Assembly (NCBI GenBank): GCA_900175165.2
Contig: FWWN02000530.1
Span: forward strand, 124,001-188,000
Direction of reading: 5' to 3'
Length of the DNA stretch: 64,000 nt
Source: Rhizomucor pusillus
Lineage: Eukaryota > Mucoromycota > Mucoromycetes > Mucorales > Lichtheimiaceae
This document shows, one piece after another, positions 23,475-34,106 of the stretch. The notes beneath the pieces are model-generated. The model was not told the origin of the DNA. It did not search any database and saw only the letters and a list, made by a program, of their open reading frames with translations. The first letter of the stretch is position 1. Every line of letters starts with the position of its first letter. The position numbers and the translations under genes are program-made.

Positions 23475-24752
23475 ATGGCGATCAAATGCACTGGAAACGG
23501 CTGCAGAAAAGCAGCAGCGTCAATGCACCTCCCTCCGGCACTCGCTGCTGGTACGGTAATCCACAATGAACTTGAAGTTCTTGACGTATTGGGAGTGGGT
23601 GCTTATGGCCGCGTGTATCTTGCAAAAGATATGCGCTCGAAAAAACTATATGCCATCAAGTCTCTGTACCAACGCGGTCTTGATCACCGTCAATGTATGC
23701 TACAAAGAAATGAATTGACACTTCATGCTCAACTGTCACACCCGCATATCGTCCGACTTGAACGCATTATCAGCGAAAAGCCCGACTATGTCCACATTGT
23801 TCTCGAATACTGTCCGGAAGGCGACCTCTTTTCAGCAATCACCGACCGAGATCTTTACTATGGCAACCACGACTTGATACGCAGCGTCTTTTTACAGTTA
23901 CTCGATGCTGTCCGCTATTGTCACGCACACAACGTTTATCACCGCGACCTTAAACCGGAAAATATCTTGGTCTTCAACGGCGGCAAAACCGTAAAGCTCA
24001 CCGACTTTGGGTTGGCAACAAGAGACTCGATCGCCAACGACTATGGATGCGGTAGCATATTTTATTTTTCTCCAGGTATGTCTTACAAGATCCCACCCCC
24101 TCCCGGCCCCGCCTATTGTTTATCGCTTGGTATTCACACACAGACCACCCTGGTCACGTTCCGTTGCACAGAATGCCAAGGTGATCTATCTCAACGGAGC
24201 GGATATGCGACGGTACCGAACGATATCTGGTCCCTGGGCATTGTGCTCGTAAATTTAGCGACCTCGCGCAATCCTTGGCGAGAAGCATGCATCGACGATG
24301 ACATGTTCCGATCTTATCTCGCCGATCGCGACTATTTATTGAAGTTGCTGCCCATCTCGCGGGAACTTAACAGAATTCTGAAACGCATACTCTGCATTGA
24401 CCCTATGCGACGCATCTCGCTTGACGAGCTTGCGGAAGAGATCCGGAACTGTAAATACTTTACACGGACCGAACAAGTAGAACAGTTGGAAATCCCTTCT
24501 CGGCAGAGACTGCAAAACATCTTCCCGCCATCACCACCCACAACGCCACGTGCCGATATCTCAGGGTTCTTTTCATCTACTACTTGTGTTGCATATGGGG
24601 ACAACACCTCTTCTTCTTCACCGCCGCCATCACCTACTAGTCCTCTTGTCCCTAGTCTAAATAAACATTCTTCAGGTAGTAACGACCACCACCATCACTC
24701 TGCTGCTGCTGACGCGACCAAGATGCCGCCTAGTCCCAATCCAAGCCGCTAA
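23475..24752 (+). CDS. Ran1/Sks1-like Ser/Thr protein kinase, 393 aa
   Basis: Two exons, 23475-24075 and 24172-24752. Kinase motifs: [58 protein letters not shown] and a conserved arginine in PMRRISL. The CGSxxYxSPEC activation segment is that of the fungal Ran1/Sks1/Vhs1 group, which regulates nutrient response and the switch to meiosis. The 96-nt intron (GTATGT donor, GCACAG acceptor) is a stop-free multiple of three; left in place it would insert 32 residues into SPE, so it must be removed. The last 80 residues are Ser/Pro- and His-rich. The first ATG after the TATA box was chosen. Confidence 0.85.
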   Translation: MAIKCTGNGCRKAAASMHLPPALAAGTVIHNELEVLDVLGVGAYGRVYLAKDMRSKKLYAIKSLYQRGLDHRQCMLQRNELTLHAQLSHPHIVRLERIISEKPDYVHIVLEYCPEGDLFSAITDRDLYYGNHDLIRSVFLQLLDAVRYCHAHNVYHRDLKPENILVFNGGKTVKLTDFGLATRDSIANDYGCGSIFYFSPGMSYKIPPPPGPAYCLSLGIHTQTTLVTFRCTECQGDLSQRSGYATVPNDIWSLGIVLVNLATSRNPWREACIDDDMFRSYLADRDYLLKLLPISRELNRILKRILCIDPMRRISLDELAEEIRNCKYFTRTEQVEQLEIPSRQRLQNIFPPSPPTTPRADISGFFSSTTCVAYGDNTSSSSPPPSPTSPLVPSLNKHSSGSNDHHHHSAAADATKMPPSPNPSR

Positions 24753-26092
24753 TTACTCCAACCACGAACTCACACACAAACATACCCAGCACAACCACCA
24801 ATCCCTTTTTCCTTTCAAGACCCTTTCTTTTTTCTTGTTTTTCTTTTCTCTTATGCACTTGTCACATTTTACACACGCTTCGCCCCCTTAAATTACCCTT
24901 TTTGCTACTACATGTTCTGGCCCTCTACACCCAAACTCCACCATTTGCGTATATCCACCTATGTCCTGCCGTGCTCTTCTTTTTTGTATGCTTTTCTTTT
25001 TTTGATTCATTTACGTTTTTTGTACCATACGTGTTATCATCGTCGTCATCACATCATCATCATCCACACATCTACCACGCTTTTTGTTTCTATTTTTTGC
25101 TCTTTTTTTTTTGTCCAATCTGTCCTATATTATGTATCTTTCTCCGTAAAGTAGCCCGCACTATGCATTAGTCCCTCGTGTACATACAGGCACACCGATC
25201 CGACGATTTTCCAACCCACCCCTGGCGCTAAACTGTTTTTGAAACAATGTAATAAAGCCACCTTTTCAACATTTTAAGAGATAGATTCTTCTCCATCACC
25301 ACCTCGTGCGACGGCGACAATATATTAATGATGCTATTTTTATGCAAACTTGATTGACAGCCAAGGACGAAGAGGAGGAGAATGAAAAAAATAGAAATCA
25401 CCATGTCAATAACTATCTGCTTTCCGGACGATCTCCTTTCTGAGTCTTTAGCTGCAGCAGTTCCCAAAAAAATTCTATGAATAAATCATGAGCTGTGGAA
25501 AAAGAAAAACATTATGGCGTGCTTTTTTTTCCTGGACTGATTATCTTGAATAAACTACAGCCATGTGTCAGGAGAGACGTATTATTTGGTTCCAGTTCTC
25601 TGTAAGTACGTAATTGAAGAATCATGTAGGATAAGGACAGAATGGATTTCTTGGTCCATTCATAAACTTTACAGTTTGCATAGACAGCAGTGCTCACCTA
25701 TCCCCGGAGATAGTATCGAGAACGAATGCTAAGCATCGCGACAGTCCAAACGACGTATCTCCGTTATTAGGCCAAGAACGTCCCTGAGCCCTCTCTCCGT
25801 ATTAATAAAGAATCCCGATGCACAGCGGAGGGGGGGAGTAGATGATAAGACTGTGGAAAAGCAGGAAACGCTTTATACTGGGTCACATGCTCCACACCTT
25901 ACTAATGCAATCCCTTAACAAATTGCATGCATTTGCAGCGGAACAACCCCGCAAAACGGACCAAGATTTACGAACCTTAACCTTGAGCCTCCTATATACA
26001 CTGCGTCATATGCTAATTCAACGCTAGGAAAGCTTGCATGAATCCATGCTCAAAATGCTAGGAAGCTTATTAAATTTGTATTATTATCATTA
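24753..26092. other. Intergenic, convergent 3' regions
   Basis: Pyrimidine-rich 3' region of the kinase, then AT-rich sequence. A minus-strand frame at 25231-25467 codes a short peptide with one hydrophobic segment (VISIFFILLLFVLG), but its ATG lies inside the frame just before that segment and no family is recognised. An exact 23-base repeat of the neighbouring glucanase C-terminal coding sequence sits at 26032-26054. Confidence 0.4.
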
Positions 26093-26146
26093 TTACTTCA
26101 ATTGTTGATTTACTGCCACAACGGCTTGCATGAATCCATGCTCAAA
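26032..26146. repeat. 23-bp direct repeat spanning the GH5 stop
   Basis: The sequence GCTTGCATGAATCCATGCTC followed by A residues occurs at 26032-26054 and again at 26124-26146. The second copy is coding (the EHGFMQA region of the glucanase), the first lies beyond its stop codon, giving a 92-base period. It suggests a small tandem duplication of the gene end. Confidence 0.8.
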
Positions 26147-27698
26147 TTGCCAAATGTTTGCCTTTGCCGCATCTTTATCTTGCTGCGACTGTGCCAAATG
26201 CTGCATAGCATACTCATGAGCCAGCTGGCCCGCGAATCCAACGCGGCTTTGTAGCTGGAGGAAACGAAGTGCAACTTGGTAGCCTGTCTTGAATCCTTCC
26301 TCGAATCTCCATGCATTGTCGACCACAGCCTGACCGTTCTTTTGCTGCTGCCAGTAACTTAGGTGTTCTTGCTTTGCTGCCTCTGCAGCTCCATCTTGCT
26401 GTCCCGTTAGGCTCTGAGGATCGCCCTGGACGTACCCGCCCATGTTTTGCGGTAGAATACGGTTGTTGTGGCAGTATATGTAGCTCCAGTACCACTTGTC
26501 GTCGGCCGTCTTGTAGGTCCAATAGAATTGCCCAGCGCATGCCTGGTCGTACACAGCAAGCTGTGCTTGTCCAAACTCGCGCATCACATCACCGTCGTGC
26601 CGTCCTTGCGGTATAGACTTGTTGTTGAGGACAACGGCCCATTCACCTACGACTAGGCTGCCACGGATACGGCGGCTGGCGGATATCAGTTTGTCCTTGA
26701 GTCCTGTCTGCAAATGCTTTGTATGCTGCTCCGCGGTCTTTGCATGGTCTGCTGGCATGTGGCAGAAATACTGATGCGTGTCCAACACACAAAAGTCGAA
26801 CTGATCTTGATGCTTGGCGATAAACTCGCTGTATTTTTCAACGTTCCAAGCATCACCGATGTAAATTGGCAAGCTGGCGTTTGAACTTGCTCCTCGAATG
26901 GTTTTGATAGCTTCTTGGTAAAAGCTACCTAGCGACGAGTCATCCTGGGGCTCGTTGAGTACTTCAAGTCCAATAACATTGTTAATTGGAGCAAGAGTGG
27001 TAGCAAGCTTCTTGAGTATCTTGAGGGTTAGAGATTGATTGTGGGAACCCAATTTGAACAGCTGCGGATTTTTTCCAGACGTGCCAGAATGAGAATCATA
27101 GTTTTGTCCGCCTAGAGAAGGAAATAAAAGCATTTAACAAGGCTGTTTCCCGCAGGCATTATTTCAATTACTCACCTGGTGCGCCGTGCAAATCAACCAA
27201 GACGCCAATGTTATGCTTGGCAGCGTTCTGGATAGTAATCAAAAAGTAGTTCCAGGCAGCATCGTACACGCCTCTGTATTTCTTGAAAGGTCCTGCCAGG
27301 TCATCGCGATCGGCTGCAACCCAGTAACCGATAGGCAAGCGCACTGCATTGATACCGGTGGACGCCAAAAATTCGAAATCTTTCTCGGTGATGTGGGTCT
27401 TCCAATGCTGTTCAAGCAAGTCTCTCGCACATTCGCGAGACTTGCACGACTCCAGATACTCGACTTCAGATTCCCAATTGCCCGTTGACTTTAAACTCTG
27501 AGGAGCAAGCCATCCTTCCAGACAAAAGACACATCCAAGGTTGACGCCAACTTGTTTGCGGTGTCGAAAGATTTCGGCCTTGACGTTATCGAATGGTTCG
27601 AATTGCGGAGCAGGTGGTACGTTTTGAGAAGGAGGTAAAGCTTCTGGTGTCCCTATATGCTCTATATGCTTGAAAAGGCTTTTGATTTTGCCGGCCAT
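26093..27698 (-). CDS. GH5 exo-beta-1,3-glucanase-like protein, 513 aa
   Basis: Glycoside hydrolase family 5 (cellulase-type TIM barrel). Two exons, 27698-27176 and 27111-26093, joined in phase 1 to give HGAPGGQNYDSHSG. Motifs: GVNLGCVFCLEGWLAP start, VRLPIGYW, VDLHGAPG, LEVLNEP with the acid/base glutamate near residue 227, DTHQYF, and GEWAV with the likely nucleophile near residue 320. The family normally has an N-terminal signal peptide; this one begins MAGKIKSLFKHIEH and shows none, so it may be cytosolic or enter the wall by another route. About 100 residues after the catalytic domain are helical and Gln-rich, with two related blocks (WRFEEGFKTGYQVA and WQFEHGFMQAVVA). Substrate is inferred from similarity to fungal exoglucanases. 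Confidence 0.8.
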
Positions 27699-27889
27699 GG
27701 CTAATGCAGAGGCAGAGCCAAATGAAGAAAGAACAAGCGACTCTGCCGCACCAGTTGTCTGTCTTTCGAAATTACAAAGTTACAAACAAACAAATGCATC
27801 TAAAGTTTAAGACATTGTGACATACTACATCATTTTTGCTATGTTGTTATTATTTTTTACATCCCTCCACACTGTTTACCAGCATTGAA
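27699..27889. promoter_or_regulatory. Short divergent promoter, GH5 / aspartic protease
   Basis: Only 191 bases separate the two start codons. A methionine-led hydrophobic stretch (MLLLFFTSLHTVYQ) begins at 27841 but is out of frame with the protease; see the protease entry. Confidence 0.4.
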
Positions 27890-29516
27890 ATGAGCTTTGA
27901 TATCTCGGAAAATTCTTCCAGGCAAGCAATCCATTACGATATACATGGATCTCCAGAATGCCATTACACCGTAGCAATGAAGATCGGATCGGTCAATGTA
28001 AGTAAATACCGTAAACTTCTTTTTTATTTGAGCCTATACGAGGAAAAAAATTATGACAATACAATCTTACTTAATTTTACTGGGCTTCTCAAACATGTTA
28101 TAGATGAATTTGATCATTGACACCGGATCATCTAACACTGCGGTGATCTCAGACCACTGCGTAGGGGAAAACTGCACCTTCGTTCAAAAGCCATACCTAG
28201 CTGTACCATCGAGAGCTCTGATAGACAAAGCTGTGGCCAGCTACGGTAACAACAAAACGCGAGCATCTTGGGAAGGCTACGCGGTCGGACAAACCTTTCA
28301 ATTAAGCGACGGAATCGAGGTGTTTTCTCGAGTGGATGTGATAACCCGTAACTACGGTTTCTTCCACCCATCATGCCCGCAAAATCAAGGCTTGTGGGGA
28401 CTAGCGTATCCAGGGCTTCAAACGAAGCCTAACAAGACTCATTTGAATCAAGACTGGCAGCACACATTGTCCTCTTACACATTACTTGATGCTGCGAGAT
28501 ATGCATACAATATACCCAATGGATTTGCATACCAGTTATGCCCAAAGAAAATGGTCGATGAGTCAGCCGCCCAAGGCTTCAAATTGATTACAAATAACTC
28601 TGATACCAAAGTCACTGATGATGGTTTACAACAGCAATACGATCTTCTTCCATTTCAACGGAATACATGCCGGAGGGCTGGTCACTTTTATATCGGTGGC
28701 TACGACAACCGCACGCTCGCTTCAGAAATTACCTATGTACCCATCAAATCTTCCAGGAAAAATCCACACTACTATGAAGTACAAATTGATCACTTTGTTG
28801 TAAACGGCCACGTCGTCCAGCATATGCAGCATCTCAACCGACCCCGCACCATCATTGATACAGGCACCAGAGACATCGTTTTGAGCAGCCACAATCTCGA
28901 GAAACTGTTGGAAGCTCTGTGGCGCGCCAAAGTAATTCGTTTCGGAAATGCTGTGTCTCCTGAACACGAGCGCTCGTTTTGGATGGATCACTATCAACTG
29001 ACGATACCCGGCAACATTGCTATCCTCGATACGAATACCACGGTCGCGGTGTCCATCAGCGGCAAATCTATCGCCATACCTTTGGAAAATCTTTTGCGAG
29101 TCATACCTGTTGGCAATGGATGGGTCAATATCAGTTGGACAGGTCTATCAGCATCAAAAGGAACACAGGTCGCAGCTACAGTATTGGGGAATACGTTCCT
29201 TCGTGGCAAGACGACTTTGTGGGATCGCGCGCAAGGCCGGATAGGCTTCGCGGATATAGATTCAAACATGTGCTGCATGGATGCTACAGAAAAGAACGTG
29301 ACGAATTACTTTGCAGTAACTCATGACGAGCCACCATTTGAGCCGATTCTTGCTGTGGACGCTTACAATGCAATGGCAGCGATATCAATCTCTCTCCTCG
29401 TCTTAGCCAGTACTTGTACAAGTCTAATATTTGGATACGTGCTTGTCACATATACCCTCCAAAAGAGAACTTCTGCAGCCGAAACATTAAGTAGCGCACA
29501 AAAAGTACAAAGTTAA
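27890..29516 (+). CDS. Membrane-anchored pepsin-type aspartic protease, 506 aa
   Basis: Family A1 protease. Two exons, 27890-27997 and 28104-29516, with a phase-0 GTAAGT intron placed just before the first active site, MNLIIDTGSSNTAV. The second active site is TIIDTGTRDIVLS. Cysteines near DHCVGENC and the C-terminal CC pair can form disulfides, and several NxT/S sites suggest N-glycosylation. A C-terminal hydrophobic helix (AAISISLLVLASTCTSLIFGYVLV) followed by a short basic tail makes it a type I membrane protein, like yapsins or BACE. Such a protein needs a signal peptide, yet the in-frame ATG at 27890 starts MSFDISEN with none. A perfect-looking signal sequence begins at 27841 one base out of frame, so either a one-base indel or an unseen upstream exon is involved. 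Confidence 0.8.
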
Positions 29517-30708
29517 CAATAGGTCATTATTGCGTTGCAAGCGGTCGAATGAAAATCAGCACGAGCAATGCTTTATGCTTTACGCAACGTTTCCACGCAA
29601 TTATTGCCTTCTACTTTTCTAAGTTAGCGCTGCAACATTGAATCAATAACTAACGCTTTACAGTGTTGTCATTGAATTACAAATGCGCTTTTGAATTGGT
29701 AAAGCGTTTTCACAGAGTAAGGAGATGCAAAAAGAATGTTATGTCAAAAAAAAGCAATGCAGGAAAGATGTTATGTCATGAGAGAAAAATGATTATTTAA
29801 GCTGCAAGGATTGAGTGCAAATATCTCTATTCTCACATCGTACAAGTACCTTGATCGTGTCACGCAGGACAGTGAGGCTCATCTTCAGCCATTCACATGC
29901 GTTGTGAGATCTTTGTATGGCAACAGCTCGTGTTACGTGCCATAAGTTCATTATGAAAAGATAGGTACACTGAAACTGACCAATGCTCATTTCTGGCCAC
30001 AAGGCTAGCATCCCGCTATAATGCTGACATCAAGTATGGAGAAACCTTATTTTATTAATCGGTTTCTAGGGCCTAGAGCACTGGATATTCGTAATACCAT
30101 CGGTTGACTAGTCGATATAAGAAAAGATTTCCTACATGCTAATTAACATGAACATTTGATGAGCATTTTCTCCATTAAGCTGACAATTATCTTTACAAGC
30201 AATCCTTATGCTTTGAAGGAGTGGAATTTAGTTAGACATGAATTGCAAAAAGAGAGTCTGTAGCCAGATCAAAAGTCCAAAGGTTCCTCCCAGCATATCC
30301 GCTTGAATCCTACCTTTCGAATACAATAGCTATGAATAGGGATGTGATCTAACGTTGATCTCGGGTTACAAGCTCAATGACCTTGCTTCAATTGAACGTC
30401 CCCCCATACTGTGGGGTAGGCATTAGCTATTTTTTATGCATTAATTTCACGCCGAGTTACCACGGAGAAGAAATTGGCGCGGATGTCACAAGTTGCAATA
30501 GTGTTTGCCTTGCTTAGAGTCTCAAATGTTCCTGAATTGGGAATTTAGACAATGTGATACACAATGATAAATGTCAAGATGAGATGAAGGCTCGGCATGT
30601 TAAGCTAACGCCTGTAGCACGATGGCCATTCTGCTAACTCCATTTACTCTAAAAGAACTTGAGAATTTTGCGTTGGGAAAGAGAAGATAAGCGTGGCTAC
30701 ACAGTTAG
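29517..30708. other. Intergenic, AT-rich
   Basis: About 1.2 kb with no supported gene on either strand. Short frames lack any motif. No tRNA or small RNA was recognised. Confidence 0.4.
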
Positions 30709-30725
30709 CCAATACAAATATAAAA
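30709..30725 (+). promoter_or_regulatory. CCAAT and TATA boxes of the lipase gene
   Basis: CCAAT at 30709-30713 is followed by TATAAAA at 30719-30725, 78 bases before the lipase ATG. TATA spacing is as expected for a strongly regulated secreted enzyme; the CCAAT is unusually close to the TATA box. Confidence 0.55.
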
Positions 30726-30802
30726 GTCTGCGCGTTGATGGCGAATATACCAAAGCTTTGTAAGGTTCAAGAAGCAAATCAAGATTCAAGAGCAAGAAGG
30801 AA

Positions 30803-32299
30803 ATGTTGTCTCCTTCTTTCATCAAGCGTCGTGGTCGAACTGCTGCTATCGCGTTTCTCCTCCTTTCGCTAATGGTGACAAGCTCGGTGCTGCAGGTCGG
30901 TGCCGTTCCTGTCAAGCCAGGGGATGGAAACACCAGTGCTGCTACTGCTACCAACAGCGATGATCTGCTTACCATCATCCCTACACGAACTTCTGTTTCG
31001 TCGTCGATGCCAAGCCTATCCGATCCCGAGAAACCGGCTATCAGTACCAACGGTCCCCTTCCTTCTGGCACGCCCGCAAAAGACGGCCGAGCGATCGAAG
31101 CGACTACTTACCCTGACTCTGTCACCAAAGCAATGGAAGGAGCTTTTTCCAAAGTTGCTGGTATCCGGCTTGCCAGTACGCAGGAAATTCAAGAATTGAC
31201 TTACTATGCGACGCTGTCAGCAAACTCGTACTGCCGCACTGTCATTCCTGGTGGTAAATGGGATTGTCCGCACTGCAGCGCTACCGAGGGTCTCAAGATA
31301 ATCGATACTTTCAGCACTTTCGTGTACGATACGAACGTGCTCGTCGCGCGTGGTGACAGTGAAAAGACTGTATACGTTGCTTTCCGCGGTTCGAATTCCT
31401 TTCGCAATGCTATCGCTGTAAGTCTAGTCGTCTTGTTCGAAATACCGCTTTCTCCAAGCTAATCAACACTACATATCTCTCTATGTAGGATATTGAGTTT
31501 AATCTGGTCTCTTATCCTCCTGTAAATGGCACTAAGGTGCACGATGGATTCCTGGATAGCTACAAGGAAATCCAGGACAAGCTTGTTGCTACCATATTCG
31601 ATCAATTGGACAAATATCCACAGTACAAGGTCGCTGTTACAGGTCATTCTCTTGGTGGTGCTACTGCTTTGCTGTGTGCCTTGGATCTTTATCAAAGAAA
31701 TAAGAACTTTACGCAGGAAAATCTGTTCTTGCATACTCAAGGTCAGTGGCTAGAGTATTTCGTTTCATTGACGCAGGATAATTTAACTTTTGCGAACTAT
31801 TCATTGACCTATCCAGGTCAACCTCGTGTAGGCAATCCTGCATTTGCCAAGTATGTCGCTAATGCTGACTTTACCTACAAACGCACTATTCATGAACGGG
31901 ATCGTAAGTCCAATTTCCAGCTACTGAAACTATCGTGCATAATTTGTAAACTAAGACATATTTACCACACACACAAGTCGTTCCACACATTCCTCCCGCC
32001 AGTTTTAGATATCTCCATGCCGGTGAGGAGTTTTGGATTACTGATGACGATCCGGTGGCTATTCGTAAGTCAATTGCTGCAGCAGGCTGAAAGGAAGGTC
32101 ACTTAATGATCGTCTGGATACCAGGTGTCTGCGAAAGCCACTTTGAGACGCCAATGTGTTCCAACAGCATCGTACCCTTCACAAGTATTATCGACCATCT
32201 CACGTATGTGGTCAATCTACTGATATCAAAAAAAGCCCTGCGCAGGTACTAACTTAATATATCAGGTATTTTGGGATCAATATGGGACTTTGCCTCTAA
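30803..32299 (+). CDS. Secreted triacylglycerol lipase, Rhizomucor/Rhizopus type, 384 aa
   Basis: Class 3 lipase secreted to degrade fats. Six exons: 30803-31417, 31489-31741, 31817-31903, 31978-32064, 32125-32203, 32266-32299. The N-terminus has a basic start and a hydrophobic signal peptide (AAIAFLLLSLMVTSSVL), then a Ser/Thr/Pro-rich propeptide of about 75 residues. The mature enzyme contains VAFRGSNSFRNAIAD (oxyanion hole and lid), VAVTGHSLGGATALL with the catalytic serine, the aspartate region with PRVGNPAFAKY and ERD-VPHIPPA, and SIIDHLTYFGINMGLCL with the catalytic histidine. Six conserved cysteines, ending in the C-terminal CL, fit the three known disulfides. The lid carries Ala where the Rhizomucor enzyme has Trp, as in Rhizopus lipase. 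An AATAAA-like signal follows near 32360. Confidence 0.95.
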
Positions 32300-32565
32300 A
32301 GCGGAGACTGCAGAGCAGTAAGCCGGTCTACAACTCGAGTCCCCCCTATCTTTAACGAGAAATAAATATGTGGAATAAGCTTACTATATACTATTATTTG
32401 GATGTTACATAAGGATCAACAAGTCAGTTAGCTAACTTCATGCTCCATCAATGTTTGTCAAAATGTTTTGAGGCTACTGCATAACATAACACAGCAGCTT
32501 GTTCGGACTTGGGCGTTCAATGCTGACTCAAAACTTAATCCATTGATACCCACGGGATAGGGTTC

Positions 32566-34106
32566 ATGTTCTCCGGCCTTCTTCAGAGACAAGTACGCAA
32601 CATGACCTCGTCCATTCTTGCACCTGCCTCGAAATTCAAGCTGGCACTGATCCAACTTGCTACCTCGAGCGACAAGCAAACAAATCTCCAACGCGCTCGC
32701 GATAAGGTTCTCGAGGCTGCAAAGAATGGTGCCAATGTCGTTGTGCTTCCTGTAAAGAATCGTGGGACAATTAACACCAGAAGAAAGAAAACGAAAGGAC
32801 GATATATGCTCATTGAATATGATATATAACTTAATAATCAGGAATGCTTCAACTCGCCCTACGGTACCAATTTCTTTCCTCAATATGCCGAAACTCTGAC
32901 AAAGAGTCCGTCTGTCGAAATGCTCTCCAGCGTCGCCAAGGAGACTGGCGTGTATCTGTTTGGAGGTTGGATATCGATCTACGACGCTGACGTGAACCCT
33001 GAATATGCTAAAGGTTCTTTGGTTGTGATATATTTTTGCAGGATCTATACCAGAGCGCGACGAAAGCAGCGACAAACTCTACAATACGCTCACTGTGTAC
33101 GATCCATCAGGTACGCTTTTAAAAAACGCTAGCAAATATATGGCAAAAACTCTTTACACTGCCGATAGGCAAAATGATTGCTACTCATCGTAAAGTTCAC
33201 TTGTTTGACATTGATGTACCTGGAAAAATCCGATTCATTGCAAGTATTCGGAGCGCTCGTTGCATAATAATACGCTCACATTGCAGTCTGCGTAGGAAAG
33301 CGAAACTTTGTCTGCCGGAAGTCACCTTACACATGTCGATACCAGTAAGTCAGAAATTACCTTTATTGATGCCTGTTACGTTATATATTCTTAACATCGT
33401 TTGAACTTTGTGCATAGAGTACGGAAAGATCGGTGTTGGCATTTGCTATGACATTCGGTATGCGCGGGGAATAATATAGGATGGCTAAAGGACTATTCAT
33501 GCTGAAGAGCTGCCCTGAAGGTTCCCAGAGATGGCCATGATCGCTGCCAGAAAAGGCTGCGTTGCCATGATATATCCTGGTGCCTTTAACTTGACTACCG
33601 GTCCTCTCCATTGGGAATTACTGCAACGAGCACGGTAAGACGGCGCGCTCCTGCAGAAATGGGTTGGTTGCATGCACTGTATCCACTGAAACGGCTCGTC
33701 CTTAGTGCAACTGATAATCAAATGTACGTCGCTGCATGCTCACCTGCCAGAGACATGAATGCAAGCTACCATGCATGGGGCCATTCTACTGTTGTGGATC
33801 CAAAGTAAGAAACTATAACATGTACGTGCGTTACGCTGAAATGTACTCATGTTTATCAAACAGAGGCACGGTTATTGCCACTTGTGAGGAAAAGGAGACC
33901 ATTGTTTATGCCGATATTGGTTGGTATTTTTGCAACACCGTACACTCGAATGGACTAACTGAAAAGTGATTTTAGACCCTGAGGAGGTGAAATCGATCCG
34001 TACAAGCATTCCGCTCTACGACCAACGCCGTTTCGATATCTACGGAGACGTCAGCGAGACCGTGCAGTTTACGGAGGATGGCAAGGGCACCTTGAAGAAG
34101 AACTAG
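32566..34106 (+). CDS. Omega-amidase (Nit2/Nit3-type nitrilase superfamily)
   Basis: Hydrolyses alpha-ketoglutaramate and alpha-ketosuccinamate, or repairs deaminated glutathione in Nit1-like relatives. About ten exons from 32566 (or the in-frame ATG at 32602) to 34106. The catalytic triad is visible: Glu in [11 protein letters not shown], Lys in [14 protein letters not shown] and Cys in GVGICYDIR. Further Nit2 blocks are [40 protein letters not shown] and [12 protein letters not shown]. One intron (33240-33295) has a GC-AG pair with a GCAAGT donor; two others use GTTGG donors. Starting at 32566 gives a short basic N-terminus ([12 protein letters not shown]) that could be a mitochondrial presequence, whereas 32602 gives the cytosolic form. 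Exon ends other than the GC-AG intron are approximate. Confidence 0.92.
33240..33295 (+). other. GC-AG intron in the omega-amidase gene
   Basis: The donor is GCAAGT after PGKIRFI and the acceptor is GCGTAG before ESETLSAG. Only this pair keeps the family sequence (ITFQESKTLSPG in animal Nit2) in frame; the nearby GT two bases on would shift it. Confidence 0.8.

Noticed and set aside
25231..25467. Small membrane protein with one hydrophobic helix
   Set aside because: No credible upstream ATG, no family match; kept only as a remark in the intergenic entry.
31396..31406. GGTTCGAATTCC resembling a tRNA T-arm
   Set aside because: It lies inside the conserved lipase coding sequence (RGSNSF) and has no cloverleaf around it.
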